Positions 1-13,900 of a stretch of DNA of 64,000 bases are shown piece after piece (position 1 is the first letter of the stretch; each line of letters begins with the position of its first letter). Below the pieces are notes generated by a model that was not told the DNA's origin, ran no database searches, and worked only from the letters and a program-made list of their open reading frames with translations. The DNA comes from Ptychodera flava (lineage: Eukaryota > Hemichordata > Enteropneusta > Ptychoderidae). Position numbers and translations under genes: made by a program. The stretch covers positions 10,273,861-10,337,860 of the forward strand of contig NC_091931.1 in assembly GCF_041260155.1 (NCBI RefSeq), given 5' to 3'.

Positions 1-3000
1 CTGCAGCAGAAATTACTTAGAAAGGACATATATGCTAAATTTTGTGCCTAAATCGTGGTGGGGGAGTCATGGCTATAAATATGGCAAACTCTCAGTTTGA
101 CGCTATCCAAACAGCACATTTTGGGATGTCACACGTGTATGTACATGTGATGAGATCAATAGAATGAAAAAGAATGCCTTTATCAAAAATATCATGTTAT
201 CTTTTCTGATTTCTATTGTTGGCTCAACAGAACAAATTATGCATGAGAATTGATATGCATATGTACACAAAGACTGATCACAAATAAAACGTTTATGGAC
301 ATATATTCCCATGCTTCTAGGTTGTACATCGCCCTGACTTTACATGTGATTCAGGTCATTGACAGAGATAAAGCCATGCGGTAATGTATGGCAATTATAT
401 TTATTTTAATGAAATTTTATTTTATTTTTCATACATTCTCCGAATGTTCTATACACACATGAAAAATTATTATTTCCAAAAATCCACAGATGGACATAAA
501 ACTATTGACATGCAACATACATCTTTATGAGCAGCAGCCCAAGGTTTGTTCAATACACCAGTCACCCATGACATCATGACCCAATACAAACAATCAACAA
601 CTCTGCACAACAGCTGTGACACTTATGGGGGCTATACCGTGTGGTCCATCTCTGAGTAGCGCGGTTATTATAGAATCTGGCCCAGTACATGTAGGTCAAC
701 TTTCATGTGTCAAATCTGGAGCCTAATCTTTCTTTCACAATTTCAAAACGCTATAAATATCCCCTATGAAACATTTTCAGTGATTCATGTGACGGCACAA
801 ATCTTCCTGTGTTTTACACTCTCAAACTTTTGCTTTCACAATCACTGGAGGAATTGAATTCACTTTTAGTTTCTAGGAAACAAAATCTGTCAAATTTGCT
901 TGTCAATGCAGACACGAAAATATTCGCTCCTGGATTAATCTAACTATATCTGAATGTAAACTACCCATGGAAGACACATTCACACTGAAGAGTAATGTAC
1001 AATGTACGGCTGGGAACGATCCCTGCCAGCAAAATTGTTCAGTTTCAAGGGATTCATTATCAACTGGTAGTATTGGCCAGCACAAGCACACCACACACTC
1101 AGGGCAAATTTAGCTATTCAATAAGATTGCCCTGGGGCAAAGAGTATCTGTATTACAACCATTTTATCTGATAACAGAACTTAACATGTCGCCTGATGGC
1201 CGCCCAATGGGCCTTATACCGTTTTCCAGTCTTTGTCCACCTTTAATCAGTTCAAACCCAGGTTTTGCAACGATTTTTATTGCTATGCAACAGAATGGAA
1301 CTCCTGTACATGTACAGTACTGAAGGTAGAGAACCGTAGATGACTCAGTTGTGTCCTGAGAATTCACATGACGTCAACAACAGCCACTCAGTTTAATTGA
1401 CTTGTCTCACCTGTCAATTGAAGTCTCTTAACAAAACACAGACATACGTTCATGTGACGTGCAACACATCATCTTCAAGACCAGGCCAATTATTTATTAA
1501 GAAGCAAGATAAATACTTCATTTCTTTCAACGATAAACTAATTTCCTCCGCTGTTTTTTGCTCTTTGTCATCATACATAAGGTATCATTTTACACTTTTC
1601 CATATAAATCAAATTGAAAATTAAATGACGTCAGTCTTTGATAACTTGGAAAAGTGTAGGCAATGTAACGTCTAAAATTAGACACTAAATACTTTTTATT
1701 CGTTCTAGAATGCAAAGAAAGTTATTGGAAAACATACCAGTAAATGCAAACAATACTACCATATGAAAACACGGACACATACAGATGTCACAACATGTGT
1801 ATGTTGACACCACAAAAAACACTCTTTTTATTAGCAAATACAACAAATTTAATTTGCAATTCTATTTTGTTCTTGACAACAGGAAAACGTATTTTGAAAA
1901 ATCCATCTCTTTCAGGGGGTTCTCAAACCTACATACTTGTAGTTTCTGTAAAAATCAGAAATGCTTTTTGCTCAATAATCTGATCATGTCTTAGGCATCC
2001 AAAATAATTTAAGAAACTGCCATAAAATTCACTCGAGGATCTTTGGGTCAAAACACGCTTCAATTTATTTCTGATGGAATATAAGCTTTTAGTGGTTTTG
2101 AAGCTGTTTTTATGAGTCTGCCGGGATAGAACTACGTCATTGACACAAGTGTGGCTTACAAAATTGAGGATTACTATCTTGGAGTGTGCGTGCCGTATAT
2201 TGAAAACTTTATTGCATTACTATGGAGATCGAAAAAAATTCCATCATATGCGACTGGATTTCATTATGTCATTACATTATGAATTGTTTACTAAGTTTTC
2301 ACTTGAACATTTTTGTGAAAATACTGATTACCATTAGCTATCAAAGAAATTACCGCTTTTGTAAAATTGAAATAATTGACGACATGTCCAATTTGCTGGA
2401 TGTACAGTAGTAATTTGCTATGACAACCATTCCATGGTTTGGTCATAATTGGTACCTCTCTTCAATGAGCATAAAATCAGAGCCGGCTCAGCGGCTGTTT
2501 CATTGAACAGAATCAGCACACATGACACTGTGATGTCGAAGTAATCACTTTGTCATTAAAAATTTGAAGCTTTTGCAATGCACCATTCCTTGACAGAGAA
2601 AATGGAAATTGGAAAAGGGACAGCTATTTCACGTGCCTGCAACTATTCACGGCATGACAAATCCTTGATGAAAGAAACTGCCAGATGTAGGTGTGAAGAT
2701 TGCAGTAGGCTTTGTTGGGCTGAAAGTATCTTTACTCTGAACTCTGAAGATACAGAATGGTAAGCTAATCAGGTACTTTTGTGATAAATCTAGCTACAAA
2801 GGGCAAGCTGGGGTTATGTTATCCCACATACAGTAAGTATTAAACCAACATGACCAGTATATATATACCTGTATGTATGTACTGTCCAGTACGTAGAACA
2901 ATTATTAATTTTATGCAAAATTCTAGAACAACGATATGAAACCCCTAAGGAATGGTTAAAGAATTACACTGGAAACAAGAGGATATACACAGCGACAAAA

Positions 3001-4979
3001 ACACACAGAATGATATGATTGATCAATGAAATTGTGACCTATAGATATCTCATTGGCATGGCCATACCAGTATGTGGACACTCTATGTATGCTAAGTTGA
3101 AACCTACGTGTAGTATATCTTGATGCATGAGGCTGTTGTTGCCAACTGAACTGAAAATTTACCCTTCTGCTTCAAGTGCATTATGTTGCTGACAGTACCT
3201 ACAATACTGGCAAATGGGACGTAATGACCTGCAAGATCGATAATCTGACAGGTGTATTTCGCCAGAGGGCCTCTGCAGTGCAATGCACCATGGGAATATT
3301 CCTGAATGTCTGATCATGTTTTATTGCAGGTACTTGAGAGAATTCACCACTGCTTTGAGTAAACCTTGCTAATGAGGGCACTGGAGATGATTGATGACCG
3401 CTCTGAGACACTGTCGTGATCACCTAGGGTACCCTGTCAGTACCCAGTGCCTTGGTGGCAAGAACAAAATGGGTACTGAAAAGAATGTGTCTGAAACAGG
3501 AACAGGGCACCAGTTTGTTTTTCTGTGTCTTTTCACACAGGTAATTACATTCCTCCTTTCAATCTTCATGAATAAATAATGACAAAAACTTAATCAAACA
3601 TAAACTCTTGCTTTGTCAACACTGCACAGATAATGGAGTTTGCTATCTACAGAATTGCCTTACTGATCTTTCATTGAGATGTGATACATACAGTTGGTGC
3701 CCTGCATTCTGATGAACCGACAGCATTATTGACTCTCTTCATAAAAGTAGTTTACATTGTGTGTCATGTGCATTATATTTCCAAGGTAAACATGCATTGT
3801 TTTGGATCAAAAATAATTTTTACGATGTCAGAGTTCTCTGTGGAGAGTGATCCTTTCATTGAAAAGAAGAGTTTTCACAAATGTTGAGATTGTTGAGATA
3901 ATGTCAGGTACATGTATGTATACTTTGTGTCCAGTACAGATTGTAGCGGTATGCACTGTGTGACAAGTCATTGACATAGATTGTGCAGTAAGGCATGATT
4001 TGGAATAAATATTCCTGGCAGGAATATAATGACGCTTTGATAAAATAATCAAACATTATGAAAACTTTTTTTGCTTCTAAAAGCTGATCTATCAAACATA
4101 AATCCTGAAAACCAATGTTGCAAGCCAGGGGTGTTTATTCAGGTAAGGAATCTCCCTCAATACAATCAGGGAGACAATACCAGTACTACACTAACCATGC
4201 CAGGCAGACCAGACGTTGTCCAAATAGAGAGTGACACTGTTATATCATATCAAAACCTTTGGCAAACAATTGCAATTCCACTAAACTGTGAACATCGGAA
4301 ATACCTGTGTAATGTAAATTCACGCAGGATGACTGTATAAAGCTAAAAATAGATCTTACAACTCCTTGCTTAAAACAGGAAAAAATATATAATAACATTG
4401 CATTCCAGTGACTGTGAGATTTGAGAGTTAAACAAATGTATAAATATTTCATTCTGAAGCTAATTAACGATGTCTTATGTAATCAATCCGTACATAATGA
4501 ATGTTGCATTACAGTAGCATGAGTATGCCAATTTCCTGTATTGTTTTACATGAAATAAACTTTTAACAATGTTTGTCTTTTCTCATGTTTTTATAAATTT
4601 CATTAAGTCACATGTCAATTTAATAGTTGTGAGGGGGAGATGCAATTTTAAATATGGTCATGAAATACACCCAGAAGCTTAGTTTATTGCATGCTTTAAG
4701 AAGAATTTTTTCAGATTAAAATGTATGAATATTATTTGGCAAGAGTTGTCAATTTCATTTAATATCAATTTCATTACAAAGTCATTTATGGGACTATCTG
4801 TCGCATCTTATACTATCACACTTTCTGGTGCCGAGCAGAAATATTAAATCTACAATTTTTTTTCAATATTTCCTGTGAAATGGCCGATTTTATATGATCA
4901 AAGGAATACCTTCACAAATGAATGTTGATCTGACACAAATTGTACAGAGGTAGACAAGCATGCACTAATAATACCACTA
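1..4979. other. Non-coding stretch, probable intron of the TBC1D1/4-like gene
   Basis: I find no exon here that combines coding character with splice sites. The short open frames carry no motif I recognise and are as expected by chance. Because the first coding exon of the TBC1D1/4-like gene lies at 13.2-13.7 kb on the minus strand and its continuation is not visible, this DNA is most simply read as part of a long first intron. Very small exons could have been missed. Confidence 0.4.
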
Positions 4980-4987
4980 CATGTATC

Positions 4988-5153
4988 AGTGTTTTTGCTA
5001 AGGTTTGGGAACACTGGTAAATGATTTGGGAACCCAGGTAACATTTCTTCTGTCCCCTAACCTGATTGCATTGATATACCAAGGGGAACCCAGGTAAAAT
5101 GACTGGGGAACCCCGGTAACATTTACCTACTTACCGCCCTTAGCAAAAACACT
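4988..5153. mobile_element. 166-bp MITE-like element with terminal inverted repeats
   Basis: The left end begins AGTGTTTTTGCTAAGG and the right end is its near-exact inverse (CCTTAGCAAAAACACT). The flanks are CATGTATC (4980-4987) and CATGTATG (5154-5161), an 8-bp target duplication with one mismatch. The interior repeats the phrase GGGAACCCAGGTAA with variations. There is no coding capacity. An 8-bp duplication is typical of hAT-type non-autonomous elements; that superfamily assignment is an inference. Confidence 0.75.
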
Positions 5154-5161
5154 CATGTATG

Positions 5162-8100
5162 CTATGGAGTCAAGATACCACAATGTACATGTAGGTGTGA
5201 ATGAACTCCAGAAACTGCAAGGCCACAAGGAATGCCCCGCTCCATTACACCCTTGATATGTATTTTACAGTTGTCGTTACCCATATACGCAGTTCCTGTT
5301 TATGTTAATACATGACTCTGTGTCACATTGTGGAAAGTTCAAGCCATCTACTAGGTCAAGGTTTCCATGCTAGCTATTGTGCAGAATAGCTTGGCACTCT
5401 CAGTGACTTTTCTATGTGAGTATTTTTATACTTAAATGGTTCCCCACTTGACCAGTGCAAATAAAATACCACTGTCACAGTATTTGACAGTTCTGCATAT
5501 CACTTCTTGCATTTCATGGCATGCACGTACTGCACATTACAATGTGCAACAAATTTATGCATTTATGCAACTTGTTATATGACCTACATTGACTTGCAAA
5601 AAAACACTCGAAATACTGCAAAATTTACGCAGACGGTAAAAAATTTGCAATACCGGTATATACGACAGAATAGAAAACATTTTTAATTCAGCCATTTTGT
5701 AAACCAATAGCTGTCACTTCCATACAGTCATCTCCACTAGACATACAATCCACATCCTTCACAACATTTCAGAGGGAACAACTGATGAGCAAAAAATGTT
5801 CAGCTGTGCTTTGCTTTGTAGGATGCGACTTCACCTTTTCAGCACCATGGTTTGAACCAAAGCCATTGTTTTCTATGGTAAAGTTGAAACTTTGAATGGA
5901 GAAAGGACATGATACAACAGTTTGAAAACAAAGACAATTGCTTTTAATGAGCAGTTACCTAATCAAAGCAAGGTTTCAGTATTAAACAATGAACCTAAGA
6001 CAGATGTGATTAGTCCATAGACAGTCGAGAACTTTACTGTCTACGATTACACCAACACAGTTGAATGTATCAGGCCTTGTATTTCAAAACCACAAAAGGA
6101 CAACTTGCATGGCAAGTTTACAAATCATATGACATAAAACTATCCCCCCCCCCATAAAAAAAGAGACAAATATCAAATTCCTTGCAATGCAGAGGCTGTA
6201 TTGGTTACAAGTCTACAACTTGGACGACATGACAGCATTGTTACCTTGATGAAACACTATGAGAGTGGCAACAGCCAACCTTAAACATTTTTGTTTGATC
6301 AGCTTTTTTCATTCAGTAATGTTGGCTTTAGAGTAGAAAACTTTGGAAAAAATATGTTGAGGAAAGTGTGTATTTGTCTTTGGTGCTGGGGTACTTTATG
6401 CATATAACACTATGAAAGTAAGAATAGAATAACAATTTATTGAATAGTTGGGAGAACCTGTATATAGATGGGTTACAGTTTTAAGTTTACCAGTATTCAC
6501 ATAGAGAGCTTGAAATTTGAAATCACAATTTAATTCACAGTCTGGTTGAGAGACCATAAACCTAACCACCATAAAACATCCTGTACACTTAGATTTGCAT
6601 CTGTGAACAGGTATTTGATTTTATTTACGATCACACCTACTAAACAAACTCAACAGTACAAAGACTATTTCAAGACAGTTGCTTGGCAATTTGACTGAAG
6701 TTGAAAATTCTCTGCATAGCATACAGGTATTCAATGTAATAGATTTAGTGTGGATCTCAGGTGAGGACTACACTCAGTGTTGTGTAACAGCGACATCTCT
6801 GTGGATGTACAGATTATGAGGCGGTGTCACAACAGAAGTTTTCAAATATTCTAACGCATCAAATCATGAGACACAAAATGCCAAGGTATCAGGAACGGTG
6901 ATGAAGATTGCACATCACCATGGAAACATCACGCACATCAACTCCGTGAGATGCTTTGGGAATCACCGCTCGAGCAGAAAAGAAAATTGCACTGCGCTGG
7001 CCAGGGACTTGGCTGACACGGAACGAGATTCAAAGAAAATTGGCAAGGTGTCTCCAAACTCCAATATGTGATTAGCACGCATCTGGTGCATTACAGAAAA
7101 TAATTACGACACAAGTCTCAAAGTGTAAGATTGCACAAGTCATCGCAAACTTCAAAGATGAGATTCTTGGCAGACATCATGTATATATATTGGCACAATC
7201 TGAACAGAAGCTTAATGATCTTCAGACAAAATTCGCAAAAAAAAGAACTTGCTGTTCTACCAGTACATAAATTTCTCTTCTACAACTCTGTTTTGCACTG
7301 ATCTTGTAAGCTTGGACTTGAAGTACATCTACTGCTCAAATGAAATTTTTTTTACATCAAAAGTATTCTGTCAGTCACCTGGGAAATACAGGTACTGTAT
7401 TAAATTCACTCAGTCCATTCTGATTTTCTCAGACTCTTTGAAAAGTTCTTTATAAAATGCTCTTCTTTTCCTTGCTCTGCTATAACGTATAAATAAACAT
7501 CAACCACCTCCCCTTTTCTCTCTTTTCTGTATTCACAACAACGCCCCTCATTCCTTTCTCTGTTGCCGTCAAACCACTTTCAACATCCTTCCCTCCTCTT
7601 CTGAGGTGGTTTCATGATTAGTCTAGGATCTCTCCTCGGTTTCTGCATACACTATGCTGCCCCTCAAACCTGCAGCGTACTCCAAAACAGAGCAGAGGTC
7701 CTAGACTACCTATTTAATGATGAAATCACCGAGACCAACCACAAATACAATGGTTTGAGAGTTTAAGTAAATACACACGTTTCAATGCATTCAATGACTG
7801 GTCATGTTATAACACAAATCAAATAAAAGATGTACATGTATTCCATCTAGCTAGAAAACACATGATGTGAAAATATTGTAAGAGTGAGCTAACAGTTGAA
7901 TCTATCCAAGTCCAACTGATGAAGGTTTCAGTATAACTTGCTGCTTGCTGAAAAAAATACAAGACAAATTCAGTTCTGATTTGTGAAATAGCTCTTGATA
8001 AGCCACTTTCATTTGTTTTGCAGAAAATGGAGTTTGTTGGAATTTCATTCTGAACAGACACGGTGATATTCTTACTTTGAAAATTCTGGAACAGACAACA

Positions 8101-8200
8101 CAATCATAATATCTTGCGATTAAGATTATCTTGTTTGGCATTGAACATTGACATACTGTACACGTATAGTAAACAATGTGCATTGCAAAACAGTAGCATT
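5162..8200. other. Non-coding stretch, probable intron
   Basis: No exon is supported. The stretch holds short homopolymers (for example the C-run near 6146-6155) and unique AT-rich sequence. A pyrimidine-rich patch near 7500-7620 has no open frame of note. Confidence 0.35.
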
Positions 8201-8224
8201 ATTTACGGAATGTTAAGGTTATTA

Positions 8225-8850
8225 AACTTTCCTAAATGAAATTTTCAACCATTCTCTTATCAAATCAGCGATCACCGTGCAAAGTTTGGTACTAGAGATC
8301 AAATTACCTGGCATTTACTGATATTTGAAATTCAAAATGGCTGCCATTCATGTGGTAACTCCATGGGGAAAAATAAAATTTTCCATCGTCTAAGACAGTG
8401 AAACTGTTTCTCACTCAAAGAGCTTAAAAGTGGGCCCCCCACAAATGGTAGACCAAAAAAGAATTATGAGAATTGTAAAAATTTATCTATCTTTGAGAAA
8501 CATTCTACCTTTACTTTACATGTAGGATGTGCCTCGTAGACACATACTCAGACTCAAAATGTTTTACAATACTTGTCTTGCCTACACCTTTTATGGGCTC
8601 ATTTTGACACGCTCAGAATAAATAAATTTTTACAATCTTGTTTTTTTTTGAAAATCAAAAATTTTACTTTTCCTAATAGAGTTTACATAGGGATGGCAGC
8701 CATTTTGAATTTCAAATGTACTTAAACTTCACATAATTTGTTTCTCTGGTACCAAAGTACGGGGATGACTGATTTTTAGTCTTGATTTGGTAAGAGAATG
8801 GTTGAGTTTCCATGAGGAAAGTTTGGGCAAAAGTTATGTCAGTTTTGCGG
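8225..8850. repeat. Dispersed repeat family R1, copy with two inverted arms
   Basis: The left arm (about 8225-8520) and the right arm (about 8590-8850) are inverted copies of each other. They share the words TTCAACCATTCTCTT, TTTGGTACTAGAG and TTCAAAATGGCTGCCAT. Related arms occur at 15125-15490, 20950-21305 and 58225-58545 on the plus strand and at 24725-24985 on the minus strand. It has no coding frame. The arrangement suggests a foldback or long-TIR non-autonomous DNA element; single-arm copies would then be fragments. Confidence 0.7.
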
Positions 8851-11401
8851 CGCTTGCTATCTTACCAGTACATGTAATAATAAAGGCTTCAAGCATCAGC
8901 ATATGCACAGGAGACCAGGAGACTTTGTGTTTAAAATAGCTTGAGGCAAGTGTGATCTTTCGTGTACCATGAACAACCATGGAAATTCTGAGACATCCAC
9001 TCGCAAAGTAATCTCACACCTACGGTATATATCAGTCAGGCAACACATCACCATGGCAATGTCATGCCAGAAACTTTTCAATGTGATAGACATGCAAACC
9101 ACGGCAGATATTTTACGTGACTTGACTAAGATTTGTACATCACCTACAGATAGTATTTTGGTTTTTGTATTCACGAAAGAGGATGATTGACAAGCGTAAA
9201 CCATGTTTCTTCAGAGATTTGAGTGTTTCCATGTACAACATTGGAAACTGGTGCTGTACAGGGAAAATGTTATTTGCTTTGAACTTCAACAACAGCTAAT
9301 GATGACAGCTCATCTGTCATGCGTGAACATGCTGACATGAAAATTCAATACATGAGTTCTTAGACCTTCAAACTTTCTGACATTGGCACACACCTGCCAT
9401 AATAGAGACTTTCCCTGCACCATATAGTGGTCTATTACAGTACCAGAATCTGAGATCATATAACACACATAAACATCACAAACATGCATTATGTTTGCTG
9501 GGCAACATACCAGAGCAAATAACGTTGTTTAACAATGTGAGGTAACTAGTATTTGATTCTGCAATGCAATGACGAGTGCATGGTGATTCAGGAGAATCTG
9601 ATTATTTTATGCGACAAACAACCTTGTTTTTTTATTTACAAATGGCAAAACACCGATAGATTAATGATATCACCTGTCTGGGACTTTCAAGTAAAACTGT
9701 TTCCCCACGCAATCGCCCTTCCTCCTTACCACTGCCAGTCTGTTTTTGGTTGTTAGGGAATTTTGAAAGTGGCTTTTGTTTTCCATAGAAAATATAGAAG
9801 ACCGGTACCTTGAGATTAAGAAACTGGAGCAAAAATCTAAGCCTGGAAAAAACCACATACCGCATATCTCTGGCAGACATTACACAGATAATATGAGACA
9901 ACACAGCTCGTGTATAATCAAATACTTTTTCCCTACTGCAGAACTACTTTATGTGTTAAGTGTTATCTTACAAAAATTACCCGCATGGCATTTATTCAGA
10001 ACACAAATCCTTGACAACTGACCTTTCATGAACATTATAATCCAAGTATTGTGCTTCGAATATCTGTTATGTTGAGTTTACTTACGAGGGTGCAAAATGT
10101 AACAATAAACACTTCCCCTTTGCATAATTCTCCATAATTCTCCATAATGGGGCACCCATGATTGTTACCAGAGCCATTTTGCAGGGCATAGAGGAAAGTT
10201 TTTCACTTATTTTCTGTGGAATGACAATAGCTCAGTTATATTTTACTCAGTAAAATCATTTATATTGAAAAACTGGAAAAACGAAGTAATGGTGTACTGC
10301 TTTCAGAAACTTTAAAATGAAAACTTCAATTCTTAAAGGACAATCACAATTCAACTGCAAAGCCTAGCACAACGATAACTAACTTACAATATATTGACAG
10401 TCAATATTTGAATTATTTCAGTTATTTTTGATAGCATCAATTCTGCACATAGGAAATAACAAAACTAACTCTGAAACATAATTGTTACTTTTCTTCGCAA
10501 GATACTGACCTCGTGCAGATTTTAGGGATCAACCATTATCTTAGCAGGGGGACAGACAAGATCAAATGATCTGCTGAAAAAGAGAAATTCATGCTTCTTT
10601 GTTGCATTTTATTAGAAAATCCAAACGTGGCATTAAGGAAGAATGGCGTGTGCATAATGCCCAACTCTAACGAAAATAAAGTTCTGGAATGCAAAAAACT
10701 TTTGTCATGATTATCCCCTCCAAAGATCTGATGGTCAGTCCCTGAATATCCATATGTTAGCTGCTTCAATGTTTACTGTAAAATCTACTACATGGAAAAT
10801 ACTTTTAGTCACCAATCTTATTTGTAGTTGCAGTATCACAGCGGATGGAACAATGTTTTGACAATTTTAACTGTCAAATCACCTTGAACCCAATTGTTTC
10901 TGTAGTTAAGGGGAAGACATGCTGAGAAAAACAGGGTGAGATAGTGGTTTGGCATGGCAGTCGTCCAACCACAGTGGATTCAAGTGATGAAAACCAGCAA
11001 CCAACCAGCAACTTTGCAAAATATCAAATTTCCGGAAGTGAGAGAAAAAAAAACACTCTTGGACATAACAATCGGCGACAAACAATGGGTTGAGTGCGAG
11101 GGATATCAGAGTTAGTTTTGAGTGACTCAGAGATATGTAGGAGGAATTTCCTGATCAAAATATGACATTAGAAGACATGACAATCAGGGGAGTCAGATGA
11201 CGAAAATGCAAAATTTAAAATAGCACGAGGATGAACTTGAGTTCTGTGGGAAAATTTTGACGGATTTCCTCAATAGGTTGCAATAAGAAACCTTCAAATT
11301 TGCATACAACAGGAACACAAGCTAGTAAACAAGGCCTCTCCTTTCCTGTGATACATTTCACACTAAACATAGACCCAATCAACCTATCAAAGACAATTGG
11401 G
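8851..11401. other. Non-coding stretch, probable intron
   Basis: I see no supported exon. Both strands carry chance open frames of 60-100 codons without recognisable domains or splice context. Confidence 0.35.
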
Positions 11402-11412
11402 ATATATATATA

Positions 11413-11476
<64 letters not shown>

Positions 11477-11490
11477 TATATATATATATT
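11402..11490. repeat. (TA)n microsatellite
   Basis: About 89 bp of alternating TA, interrupted by TGTG near 11417-11420 and by TAGA near 11474. It generates artificial Ile/Tyr-rich reading frames on both strands. Confidence 0.97.
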
Positions 11491-13064
11491 GGTGAAAATT
11501 GGTAAAAATTTTGGAAAATTAAGAAAATTGTTCACATTCAAGTCAAACCATTGTATAGTGAAACATTAAGTTAAACTTGGCAAAGATACTACTGCAGTAA
11601 AAATTGGCAATTTATACTAGTTTGACAGTGGATATCATTGGGAAGTGAATGGATCTGAGTGTCAATGGAATAGCTTACACTGTCATGTGCAATGGATTTC
11701 ATAACGTACATCTTTGTTATCCTCTAGCTTGCTGTTTGACAAGTGTGATGGACAGTTTTGGAGCTAACATTTTAACATGAAAAATGCACAGGCAAAACAG
11801 ATACTTTTCACCTATTACACAGCTTGTTCAAGAATAAAGATGTAGTTACAGAGTAAACTTACAAGGTATAATAACCAGCCACAAAATTCACTCATACATG
11901 CAAATGAAACACACAAGGATTGAGTGTTTATCCATGAATCATGCACAGCAGCATCAATTTTCTCTTCCTCAACAGTGAATGAGTAAGTATCACTTTTTAA
12001 ATTGCAATTTTGTTAAATTCTTGTTTGACAAAGCGACAATGTGCTCATCTGTGATAACATTCATTTTCAAAAAGTCATGGAAAGCGAAAGAAAAAATACA
12101 AACTCTGGCTAACCCACAACATGAGACTTGATCAAACAGGATTTCCCAAGATAGATTGCACATGTACCCTAACACACCTACCAATAGTAATATCCTTGTT
12201 TAACTTAGCACAGGACATTTCCTAGACCAATCTCTGATAATGAGGTCAATCTTAAAATCATCCGGCTACAAGTAGGCTCATAAAAATGGTGAGCGGGACA
12301 ATTAATAAATTTGTTTGCTTTAACCCTTTACTATCGCCATGGTTTGGCCCAAACCCATTCAATAGCGAGTATGGAATGGGCATGGAAGGGAGTGAATAGT
12401 TAATTACTCTCTTACAGTTAATTGTGACACCTTGCTTTTGTCAAATCGCAACTGCTCCTCTTATGACTTAAGATTTGGAAAATTTTAGACAGTCACTGTC
12501 GTGGGGGGTGTTAATAATGAAGGTTCAGCCAACATTGACGTCCCTCCGTTAAAGTTGACATACTTGCACATGATCGAATCGCAGATAAACTGATTTCGAT
12601 AATTAATATAATTACAGTACATCCGAATAACGGTACAGCTAATTAGCAAGTCTCTTCACTGTTCAGTGAAAGTTTAATTAACTGTGCTCAGTACTGTGCG
12701 GACAAATAAACAGTTTCACTGTTTGTGAATCGCGCGATTAATTCATTCGTGCTCTACTTCTAGGTATAACCTTTATCACAATGGACAAGGGTGGGAATAC
12801 CGAAGGCGTGCTTTGTTCCCGTGCTGTCAACATGTTCCTTACTGTGGTGGGCGTCCTGCATGCACCAAATGTATCAATGGTGAACCACAGTCATGTCACA
12901 GCCCTGCATACTACACGGTCACGTTTGCAAAAGGTTTTGCACGCCCTTTACTGGCAATGCAATATAACAGAATAGTAAATCGATGCAAGTTTGATTGTAC
13001 AACCGTGGTTTGTTGTCTGACCTTATCGAAAACAGCTGATCATTGGCGCATTCAGTGAACAATT
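11491..13064. other. Intronic non-coding stretch with a small TTAA-ended palindrome
   Basis: It lies directly downstream (minus sense) of the TBC1D1/4-like exon. At about 12320-12401 a short imperfect palindrome begins TTAACCCTTTACTATCGCC and ends GAATAGTTAA, resembling tiny TTAA-flanked MITEs of marine invertebrates. No exon is seen. Confidence 0.4.
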
Positions 13065-13169
13065 TTACTCTTTGTTTGGCCCTTGGGCAACCGCTACCTG
13101 CATGCGCTTGCAGAATGACACCGATACCACATTGTATAAAGACAATAAAAGACCGTTTTTAGAACTTAC

Positions 13170-13670
13170 CATATCCGATTCTGCGGCCTGAAATACATGG
13201 CAACTAAAATCAGAGTCAGCGTTAATTCTGTAGAGGTACGCAAAACACGTCTTGACTCTCTGGCATCGTGATATTCTTGAAATTCCCTGAAGTCTGTGTT
13301 CAAAAAGTATTGACCCAGTCTCTTCGTCGATGCACAGTAGCGACTTCGCGGACAGCTGTATGATTATTCGTCGAGTTTGGAGCCTCCGTCGAACTTCTGC
13401 TAGAATCCACGGAAGCATTGACTGTGTGAAGCGACGATCCAGCGACTCGACACCGTAATACATCAGGTTGAACGTCATCTTTTCGCCGGCTTCGAAGTTC
13501 TCAGCCACCGTTGCATCGGATCGCGCGGAAAGTGTTGACGAGATAGCGTCAATTTCATTTTCACTCATGTGTACATCGACGTCCCCCGACTTGTTTTTTG
13601 TATTTATCTGTTCAGTCATGTCTTTACTCGCAGTGGCGGTAGCACTGGGTAGGTTCGTTTCAAGGCTCAT
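13170..13670 (-). CDS. First coding exon of a TBC1D1/TBC1D4 (AS160)-type Rab GTPase-activating protein
   Basis: The exon encodes 167 residues, starting at the AUG at 13670 (MSLETNLP, preceded by GCAAAG, with a purine at -3). It ends in phase 0 at ATG|GTAAGT, with the donor at 13169-13168. The open frame runs on to 13065, but that part is intron. Residues 1-62 are Ser/Thr-rich and probably disordered. From about residue 65 there is the start of a PTB/PID domain: FNLMYYGVESLDRR, then SMLPWILAEVRRR, ILFEHRLQGISR, and CFAYLY...CHVFQA. These match in order and spacing the first PTB domain of human TBC1D4 (LPMLPWLMAEIRRR, FEHKAQHISR, FAYLI...ACHVFRA) and TBC1D1 as I know them. In vertebrates the family acts as an Akt/AMPK-regulated GAP for Rab8/10/14 in GLUT4 vesicle traffic. 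The second PTB and the TBC domain are not in this window, so intron 1 probably exceeds 13 kb. An in-frame upstream GTG at 13742 is not a credible start. Confidence 0.88.
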
Positions 13671-13900
13671 CTTTGCATAACATAGTTCCAACGGGAAATA
13701 TCGCAAACCGCTGTGATCTGCAAACTTTGAATGAATGACCACCTCCAGATATCGATCACTCCAGACGACTGGCCGCCATAGCGTTGCTCGATGATGTCAT
13801 AGTCTCCCCAACTTCCCTGGAAATGGACTGCCGCCCGGCCGCGGCGCGTACTTTGAATGCGTCAGATTGTTACTGATGGTGTTTGTCCGTCAGCGAAATT
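13671..13900 (-). promoter_or_regulatory. Probable promoter/5' UTR of the TBC1D1/4-like gene
   Basis: The DNA just upstream of the AUG is locally GC- and CpG-rich compared with its AT-rich surroundings (for example GCCCGGCCGCGGCGCG near 13833-13848). It also contains a TGATGTCA CRE-like word near 13792. No TATA box is evident. The extent is a guess from base composition. Confidence 0.45.

Noticed and set aside
11215-11569. Two open frames with long Ile/Tyr runs
   Set aside because: They arise from the (TA)n microsatellite.
13065-13742. Taking the whole 225-codon open frame as the TBC1D1/4 exon
   Set aside because: A GTAAGT donor follows the PTB block at 13169, the residues beyond it do not fit the family, and the upstream start is a GTG. 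The exon is limited to 13170-13670.
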